A DNA stretch of 9,947 nucleotides from Thermoleophilia bacterium (GTDB taxonomy: Bacteria; Actinomycetota; Thermoleophilia; Gaiellales; Gaiellaceae): NCBI GenBank assembly GCA_025936595.1, contig JAICTB010000070.1:1-9947 (forward strand), in the 5' to 3' direction. The notes beneath the pieces are model-generated. The model ran no database searches, was not told where the DNA came from, and saw only the letters and a list, made by a program, of their open reading frames with translations. Positions within the stretch are counted from its first letter, which is position 1. Every line of letters begins with the position of its first letter. The position numbers were made by a program, and so were the translations under genes. This document shows, piece by piece, positions 1 through 3,843 of this stretch.

Positions 1-105
1 GACCAGGCGATCCAGGCGGTGGAGGCGTATCTCTCCGACCGGATGCTGCCGCTCGTGGTGCAGCGCGCGAACGGCGGCGCGGTCGTTCGACCGCACGGCG
101 ACTGA
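1..105 (+). CDS. 3' end of an unidentified gene
   Basis: An open frame enters the window at base 1 and ends with TGA at 103-105, giving the last 34 residues of a protein. The visible part begins DQAIQAVEAYLSDRMLPLVV and ends in RPHGD. It reads as an amphipathic helix followed by a short tail, with no motif I can assign to a family. High third-position G+C, like that of the other genes, supports coding. It is the only plus-strand gene here and converges on the tRNA and endonuclease pair, with a short hairpin between them. Function unknown. Confidence 0.6.
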   Translation, partial: DQAIQAVEAYLSDRMLPLVVQRANGGAVVRPHGD

Positions 106-114
106 GCGAGGGAC

Positions 115-130
115 GCCGCCGTCAGGCGGC
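115..130. terminator. GC-rich hairpin between convergent genes
   Basis: GCCGCC at 115-120 and GGCGGC at 125-130 form a perfect 6-bp stem with a 4-base loop. It lies 9 bases after the plus-strand stop at 105 and 8 bases after the 3' end of the minus-strand tRNA, so it could end transcription from both sides. There is no T-run on either side, so it is a weak candidate for an intrinsic terminator. The TGA that closes the endonuclease frame (124-122) sits inside the loop. Confidence 0.4.
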
Positions 131-643
131 CCCGTGAGTGGACCCAGCCGGGCTCGAACCGGCGGCCTTCGCGATGCCATCGCGACGCTCTCCCAACTGA
201 GCTATGGGCCCTTGAAGCTTGGTCAGTGTAGCCCCGAACTCGAAATCCCGGGCCCAGTTCACGCGCAGACTCTGGTTGTTCTTCGCCGGGTCGACACGCA
301 ACTGAACGAGCGCTCGGCCGACCGACATGTCGAGCGGAAGGAGGTAGCATCGATCGAGATCGGCACAGTACGCGGCAATCGTGTCAATCTCTCCGAGTTC
401 ATATCCGCGGTGGATGAATCCGTCGGGTCCACGCCGACATCGGCGGGTCGGGACGAACACGACCCCTTGTCGAAACACCGCCCACTTGCACTGAACGCGC
501 AGGAGCTTTGGGCGTAGATCGAGGATCAGGTCGTAACGTTCATCCCCGAGCGGCTGAAAGACGCCCGCACCGAACTTGAGAGCTTCGAGAACGATCGCTT
601 GCTCGGCAAGCGTTCCTTTCTGGTCAGTCGTCAGCACCGACAA
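122..643 (-). CDS. PD-(D/E)XK homing-type endonuclease, frame running through tRNA-Ala
   Basis: The 173-residue frame has a nuclease body at about residues 1-137 and a tail that is a translation of non-coding DNA. The body matches the group I intron-associated PD-(D/E)XK endonucleases typified by I-Ssp6803I, about 150 residues, which cut double-stranded DNA. Candidate active-site residues are E14 (KGTLAEQA), D38 (ERYDLILD), and Q51 and K53 (RVQCKWA). The E-D-Q-x-K order and spacing agree with E11, D36, Q49 and K51 as I recall them for I-Ssp6803I. The body ends at WARDFEFG (residues 130-137). Residues 138-144 cover the possible tRNA promoter, and 145-169 (starting GPIAQLGERR) translate the tRNA. 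Four more codons lead to TGA. The TTG start at 643 fits the conserved N-terminus, but no Shine-Dalgarno is visible; GTG at 637 is an alternative. G+C is about 59% in the 180 bases counted (241-420), well below nadD at 76%, so the gene was probably acquired. No intron is present, so it would be a free-standing mobile gene. It lies 53 bases after rsfS on the same strand. Confidence 0.72.
   Translation of the reverse strand: MSVLTTDQKGTLAEQAIVLEALKFGAGVFQPLGDERYDLILDLRPKLLRVQCKWAVFRQGVVFVPTRRCRRGPDGFIHRGYELGEIDTIAAYCADLDRCYLLPLDMSVGRALVQLRVDPAKNNQSLRVNWARDFEFGATLTKLQGPIAQLGERRDGIAKAAGSSPAGSTHGAA
139..211 (-). tRNA. tRNA-Ala (anticodon GGC)
   Basis: Read on the minus strand, 73 bases fold into a complete cloverleaf. 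The acceptor arm is GGGCCCA with TGGGTCC plus discriminator A. The D arm is GCTC...GAGC, the anticodon stem TCGCG/CGCGA, and the T arm GCCGG-TTCGAGC-CCGGC. The loop is ATGGCAT, so the anticodon is GGC (complement at 176-178), which reads GCC alanine codons. The acceptor stem has the G3:U70 wobble pair, the main identity element of alanine tRNAs. CCA is not encoded. The gene is intact and has no intron. Unusually, all of it lies inside the open frame of the nuclease gene upstream, with G1 as the first base of a codon. Confidence 0.97.
225..230 (-). promoter_or_regulatory. Possible -10 box for the tRNA-Ala gene
   Basis: On the minus strand TACACT fits the TANNNT pattern of actinobacterial -10 boxes. 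It lies 13 bases upstream of tRNA base G1, so transcription would start about 5-8 bases before the mature 5' end. No good -35 box is visible at 16-19 bp spacing. The box falls in endonuclease codons 138-140. This would mean that the tail of the open frame was recruited from the tRNA's own upstream region. Confidence 0.35.
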
Positions 644-661
644 CAGCGTAGCGCCGGCACC

Positions 662-681
662 GGACGGACTGTTGCCCGTCC
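662..681 (-). terminator. Hairpin after rsfS
   Basis: GGACGG at 662-667 and CCGTCC at 676-681 form a 6-bp stem with an 8-base loop. It lies 15 bases beyond the rsfS stop and 18 bases before the endonuclease start. There is no U-run on the minus strand, so it is at best a weak or Rho-dependent end of the long operon, or an mRNA 3' stabiliser. It may mark the original operon end, with the endonuclease gene placed after it. Confidence 0.35.
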
Positions 682-696
682 AGAAGACATGTCCTT

Positions 697-1053
697 TTAG
701 GCCGTGGCTGCTTCGACCGTCTCATGCGGGACATCGTCCCACAACTCCTCGAGCCGGTAGAACCCGCGCGCCTCGGGCGTGAAGACGTGCAGCACCACGT
801 CGACGTAGTCGGCGACGATCCACGTCGCTTCCTGCGCGCCGTCGACGGAACGCGGGAGCAGGTCGTTCTCCTGCTTCAGGCGGCCGTGAACCTCGTCCCA
901 GATCGCCTTCGTCTGGCGCGCGTTGGCGCCAGTGCACACGACGAAGTAGTCGGTGTACGCGCACACGGGCTGCATGTCGAGGATGACGACGTCGCGACCG
1001 AGCTTGTCGTGCGTGAGGGCCGCGATCCGGCGTGCCTGTTCGAGAGGGCTCAA
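697..1053 (-). CDS. rsfS: Ribosome silencing factor RsfS
   Basis: RsfS (DUF143 family) binds uL14 on the large ribosomal subunit and blocks joining to the small subunit, lowering translation during starvation. The 118-residue length is normal. Family features are visible: the LDM..VCAYTDYFVVCTG strand-loop region (residues 25-42), the NARQTKAIWDEV helix (44-55), ATWIVADYVDVVLHVF (76-91), and RGFYRLEELWDD near the end (96-107). The TTG start at 1053 overlaps the nadD stop in TTGA (1053-1050), so the two are probably translationally coupled. No Shine-Dalgarno is visible, in keeping with coupling. The nadD-rsfS pairing is common in bacteria. It is the last gene of the operon before the endonuclease. 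Confidence 0.95.
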   Translation of the reverse strand: MSPLEQARRIAALTHDKLGRDVVILDMQPVCAYTDYFVVCTGANARQTKAIWDEVHGRLKQENDLLPRSVDGAQEATWIVADYVDVVLHVFTPEARGFYRLEELWDDVPHETVEAATA

Positions 1054-1631
1054 GCAGGCGAAGTGTAGCCGGAGCTGGGCAAATAGAGGCCTTCCGCACG
1101 AATGATCTCCGCGACCGCCGACGGAACCTCAGCGGTCACGTCCTCCCCGGCGGCGAGGCGCGCACGTAGTTCACGCGACGAGACCGGCGTCGGCTCGATC
1201 TCGAAGAAGAGCACCCGCTGCGGCTGCTCGAGCCGCGCCAGCACGCGCTCGAGGCGCTCGCGCGGAAAGCCCGGACGCGTCGCGACGCCGAGTCGCGTCC
1301 GGCGCAGCACCTCGTCCGGCTCCTTCCAGGACGAGAAGTCGCAGAACTCGTCGGCGCCGATCAGGAAGACGGGGTCACTCCATTCGGCGTGGGCGCGCAA
1401 CGTATCGATGGTGCGCGCGTGCTCGTCGAGCAGCACGTCCTCGCCGGGAAACGCGGCGCGCGCCAGCCGCAGCCGCACCTCGGCCGGTGTGTCGACGTGC
1501 TTGTGGCCGGGATCCGCCGACACGAGGACCGTCAGCCGCTCCGCACCCAGCTCCTCCTTCGCGCGGCGCGCGAGCTCGACGTGGCCGCGATGCGGCGGGT
1601 CGAACGACCCGCCGTAGAGCAGGCTAGGCAA
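1050..1631 (-). CDS. nadD: Nicotinate-nucleotide adenylyltransferase
   Basis: NadD joins nicotinate mononucleotide and ATP to make deamido-NAD, the step before NAD synthetase. The 193-residue protein has the nucleotidyltransferase signature GGSFDPPHRGH (residues 7-17) with its HxGH element. It also has PGHKH (41-45), FLIGADEF (89-96), the SWKEPDEVL segment after it (101-109), and TPVSSRELR (148-156), the ISSTxIR-like nucleotide-binding motif. The frame is open back to 1823, but that upstream part only shadows obgE. The TTG at 1631 puts MPSLLYGGSFDP at the N-terminus, right for the family, and overlaps the end of obgE by 8 bases. An AGGA about 11 bases upstream may serve as a weak ribosome site. 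Coupled to obgE upstream and rsfS downstream. Confidence 0.94.
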   Translation of the reverse strand: MPSLLYGGSFDPPHRGHVELARRAKEELGAERLTVLVSADPGHKHVDTPAEVRLRLARAAFPGEDVLLDEHARTIDTLRAHAEWSDPVFLIGADEFCDFSSWKEPDEVLRRTRLGVATRPGFPRERLERVLARLEQPQRVLFFEIEPTPVSSRELRARLAAGEDVTAEVPSAVAEIIRAEGLYLPSSGYTSPA

Positions 1632-2805
1632 GCTCGAACTCGTCCTCGCCGATCTCCACCGTCGTCCCGTGCGTCGCACCCGCGGCACGCAGCACCCGCT
1701 CGAGCTCCTCGTCGGACGGCGGCGTGCCGAGGACGCGGAAGCCTCCCTCCGTGCGCAGGAGCCGCCAGCCGCGCACCTTCGGCTGCGGGCGGTAGACGAG
1801 GTAGTCGGCGAGCTCGTCCTCACCCCGTTCCTGCGCCTCCGGCTCCGGCACGAGCGTGAAGAGGCGGCGGCGGAAGTCCTCCAGCCCTTCGCCGGTCGCG
1901 CACGAGAGGCGGAAGACGGCGACGATGCGCGAGTCCTCGATCGTGAACGCGGAATCCGGCTCGATGTCGATCTTGTTCAGGACGACGATCTGCGGGCGTT
2001 CATCCAGGCCTGCGCCGTATGCGCCGAGCTCGTCGTCGATCGTCCGCCACTGCTCGTCGGCCGGATGCGATGCGTCGATCACGTGCACGAGCGTGCGCGC
2101 GCGCTCGAGGTGTGCCAGGAACTCGTGGCCGAGGCCGACGCCCTCGCTCGCACCTTCGATCAGACCGGGCACGTCTGCGATCACGAGCTGGCGCCCGTCC
2201 GGTGTCTCGACGGTGCCGAGCACCGGCTGCAAGGTCGTGAACGGATAGGACGCGACCTTCGGCTTGGCGTTCGAGATACGCGAGATCAGCGACGATTTGC
2301 CCGCGTTCGGCAGGCCGACCAGCGCGGCATCCGCGAGGAGCTTCAGATGCAGTTCGACGTCGCGCTCCTCGCCCGGGGGACCCACCTCGGCGAAGCGCGG
2401 TACCTGCCGGGTTGACGAGACGAAACGTGCGTTGCCCCGTCCGCCGTGGCCGCCGCGCGCGAGCACGACCCGCGCGCCCGCGTGCGCCAGGTCGGCGACG
2501 AGATCGCCGTCCTCGGTGAAGACCTGCGTCCCGACCGGCACCTTCAGCAGCGCGTCGTCGCCGTTCGCCCCGTGCCGGCGCGCGCCGCCGCCGTTCTCGC
2601 CGCGCGTGGCCTTGATCCAGCGGCGCCGCTGCAGCGAGGAGAGGTCGCGCAGCGACGGGTCGGCGAGCAGGACGACGTCGCCGCCGTTGCCGCCGTCCCC
2701 GCCGTCGGGGCCGCCCTTGGGGACGAACTTCTCGCGCCGGAAACTGAGGCCGCCGTCCCCGCCCTTGCCGGCCTGGACGTGGATCTTCACGCGGTCGCTG
2801 AACAT
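1624..2805 (-). CDS. obgE: Obg GTPase with a shortened C-terminal domain
   Basis: Obg is an essential, slow GTPase that binds the 50S subunit during late assembly and in the stringent response. The 393-residue protein starts MFSDRVKIHVQAGKGGDGG and has the glycine-rich Obg fold (residues 1-158). The G domain follows: G1 GLPNAGKSS (164-172), G2 YPFTTLQP (187-194), G3 DVPGLIEGA (211-219, within the Obg signature), G4 NKID (277-280) and G5 SCATGEG (301-307). The C-terminal OCT region (about 336-393) keeps WRLLRTEGGFRVLG and the closing GTTVEIGEDEFEL. About 25 residues that usually lie between are missing. The ATG at 2805 is chosen over 17 extra codons upstream because it matches the conserved N-terminus; no Shine-Dalgarno is visible. 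A gap of 193 bases with two palindromic repeats separates it from rpmA, so it may have its own promoter. Confidence 0.96.
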   Translation of the reverse strand: MFSDRVKIHVQAGKGGDGGLSFRREKFVPKGGPDGGDGGNGGDVVLLADPSLRDLSSLQRRRWIKATRGENGGGARRHGANGDDALLKVPVGTQVFTEDGDLVADLAHAGARVVLARGGHGGRGNARFVSSTRQVPRFAEVGPPGEERDVELHLKLLADAALVGLPNAGKSSLISRISNAKPKVASYPFTTLQPVLGTVETPDGRQLVIADVPGLIEGASEGVGLGHEFLAHLERARTLVHVIDASHPADEQWRTIDDELGAYGAGLDERPQIVVLNKIDIEPDSAFTIEDSRIVAVFRLSCATGEGLEDFRRRLFTLVPEPEAQERGEDELADYLVYRPQPKVRGWRLLRTEGGFRVLGTPPSDEELERVLRAAGATHGTTVEIGEDEFELA

Positions 2806-2849
2806 CGCGCAACCGTAGCGCCGCGTGCCCGCTTCGGACACGGCCGTGC

Positions 2850-2878
2850 AGGGCACGTCCCTTGGTCAGACCAAAATG
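2850..2878. repeat. Palindromic direct repeat, obgE-proximal copy
   Basis: The core GTCCCTTGGTCAGACCAAA (2857-2875) recurs exactly 108 bases away at 2965-2983. Similarity extends outwards on both sides (AGGGC before, ATG after). Inside is a perfect dyad, TTGGTC-A-GACCAA (2862-2874), next to a looser GGG-N5-CCC dyad (2851-2861). A 1-base centre cannot make a useful RNA hairpin, so a protein site or a dispersed repeat is more likely. A separate 10-bp palindrome, CACGGCCGTG, lies nearby at 2839-2848. This copy is 45 bases upstream of the obgE ATG. Confidence 0.75.
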
Positions 2879-2957
2879 CGCCGAACTGCCACGATTGCTC
2901 CACAGGTCGCAGGCAAGCGAAATCGGGGAGCGGCGCGGGCTCAAAGACTGGCCGCTG

Positions 2958-2985
2958 AGGGCCTGTCCCTTGGTCAGACCAAATG
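2958..2985. repeat. Palindromic direct repeat, rpmA-proximal copy
   Basis: This is the second copy of the element at 2850-2878, in the same orientation, with the 19-bp core at 2965-2983. The TTGGTC-A-GACCAA dyad is at 2970-2982 and the GGG-N5-CCC dyad at 2959-2969. It begins 13 bases beyond the rpmA stop codon. The TGGTC...GACCA half-sites resemble operators of GntR/FadR-type regulators, but no such regulator is in the window. A REP-like dispersed repeat is equally possible. Confidence 0.75.
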
Positions 2986-2998
2986 TTTCGGGGTGCGG

Positions 2999-3256
2999 CT
3001 AGGCCTGCGGCTCGACGACCGAGACGAAGCGGCGCTCGCCGCTCGTCCGGAACTCGACCGTGCCTTCGCGCACTGCGAAGATCGTGTCGTCGCGGCCGAT
3101 CAGGGTGCCGGGCCCGGGCCGGAACCTCGTGCCCCGCTGACGGACGATGATGTTGCCGGGCAGAACCGTCTGGCCGGCGAACATCTTCACGCCGAGATAC
3201 TTGGGATTCGAGTCGCGACCGTTTTTGGAGGAGCCGAGGCCCTTCTTGTGTGCCAT
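2999..3256 (-). CDS. rpmA: 50S ribosomal protein bL27
   Basis: bL27 sits beside the peptidyl transferase centre, and its N-terminal tail reaches towards the P-site tRNA. The 85-residue product has the typical start MAHKKGLGSSKNGRDSNPKY and the family core KMFAGQTVLPGNIIVRQRGT, with FRPGPGTLIGRDDTIFAV after it. There is no cleaved N-terminal extension of the Firmicutes type. The ATG at 3256 shares one base with the rplU stop (TAATG), so the two are coupled. An AAGG lies about 10 bases upstream. The frame stays open back to 3871, but that part only shadows rplU. Confidence 0.98.
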   Translation of the reverse strand: MAHKKGLGSSKNGRDSNPKYLGVKMFAGQTVLPGNIIVRQRGTRFRPGPGTLIGRDDTIFAVREGTVEFRTSGERRFVSVVEPQA

Positions 3257-3789
3257 TACGCGTCCGCCTTCTTCGCCGTGAGCGCCGACTCGAGCGCCGC
3301 GATCGCGCCCTTCCGCGCCGCGTGCGCCTGCTCGTAGGCAAGCGCTGCCGCGAGCATCGGCCGGTTCCACGTCTTCGCGCCTTCGCCGATCTGGGCAACC
3401 GTCATCTTGTCGTAGCCGCTCGGCATCCCCTTGACGTGATCGTCGTGCACGGCCTCCGCCGGCATGGCCTCGGCCTGCTGCTGCTTGGGTGCCGCGGCGG
3501 CGGGCGCCTTCTTCTTCGCCGCACCGAGCGAGAACTCGATGCGCGACGTGGCGGCGCGGAAGCCGTTGTGGCGCTTGTAGCCGGTGCGGCGGCGGTACTT
3601 CCCGATCCGGATCTTCGGCCCGCGCTCGTGCGAGAGCACGGTCGCGGTCACCGTGACGCCGTCGGCGCCGAGCAGCACGTCCGGCGTGAAGCTCTTCCCC
3701 GCCTCCGTCTTCACGCGGTCCACCACGAGGTACTCGCCCTCGCGGACGCGGTACTGCTTGCCACCGAGACGGATGATCGCGTAGTCCAT
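3256..3789 (-). CDS. rplU: 50S ribosomal protein bL21 with a C-terminal extension
   Basis: bL21 is an early-assembling large-subunit protein that binds 23S rRNA. Residues 1-88 are the normal core: MDYAIIRLGGKQYRVREGE at the start, then GPKIRIGKYRRRTGYKRHNG and SRIEFSL. The usual length is about 103 residues, but this product has 177. The extra part is an Ala/Lys/Gln-rich linker (about 91-122) followed by an apparently folded helical piece (123-173). That piece has SGYDKMTVAQIGEGAK and then AYEQAHAARKGAIAALESAL. It resembles a short helical module (GYDxLTVAEI...YExxHxxRK) that I recall at the ends of many actinobacterial small proteins. No stop or frameshift separates the parts. The ATG at 3789 has no Shine-Dalgarno, and a stem-loop with a U-run lies just upstream. 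Confidence 0.96.
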   Translation of the reverse strand: MDYAIIRLGGKQYRVREGEYLVVDRVKTEAGKSFTPDVLLGADGVTVTATVLSHERGPKIRIGKYRRRTGYKRHNGFRAATSRIEFSLGAAKKKAPAAAAPKQQQAEAMPAEAVHDDHVKGMPSGYDKMTVAQIGEGAKTWNRPMLAAALAYEQAHAARKGAIAALESALTAKKADA

Positions 3790-3797
3790 AAGCGTGG

Positions 3798-3821
3798 AAA
3801 ATCGCAGGCACGGGCCCGCGA
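3798..3821 (-). promoter_or_regulatory. Terminator-like stem-loop just before rplU
   Basis: In the RNA (minus strand) UCGCGGGC and GCCUGCGA form an 8-bp stem with one G·U pair and loop CCGU (3821-3802). UUUU (3801-3798) follows. The element lies only 8 bases before the rplU start codon and in a 54-base gap after the RNase gene. The shape is that of an intrinsic terminator or attenuator. Because rplU has no visible Shine-Dalgarno, the structure may control expression of bL21 and bL27 apart from the upstream genes. L21 leaders with autoregulation are known in other bacteria, but I cannot match this one to a described class. Confidence 0.5.
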
Positions 3822-3843
3822 AGCTCGGGAATGATAGCGAGTC

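Noticed and set aside
134..517. A plus-strand frame of 127 codons antisense to the endonuclease and tRNA
   Set aside because: It covers the tRNA in antisense and shows no recognisable motif, while the minus strand carries the PD-(D/E)XK residues.
139..643. A group I intron around the endonuclease gene
   Set aside because: The tRNA is intact and contiguous, with no split exon, and the nuclease body lies wholly upstream of it. I saw no intron core.
662..681. A definite intrinsic terminator for the operon
   Set aside because: The stem is only 6 bp and lacks a U-run; kept as a low-confidence hairpin.
2806..2856. Seventeen extra codons before obgE
   Set aside because: Obg proteins begin close to MFxDxVxIxVxAGxGG, which fits ATG 2805, and the extra stretch runs into the intergenic repeat.
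2850..2985. A CRISPR array or a transposon with terminal inverted repeats
   Set aside because: There are only two copies, they are direct rather than inverted, and the sequence between them has no transposase and no regular spacing.
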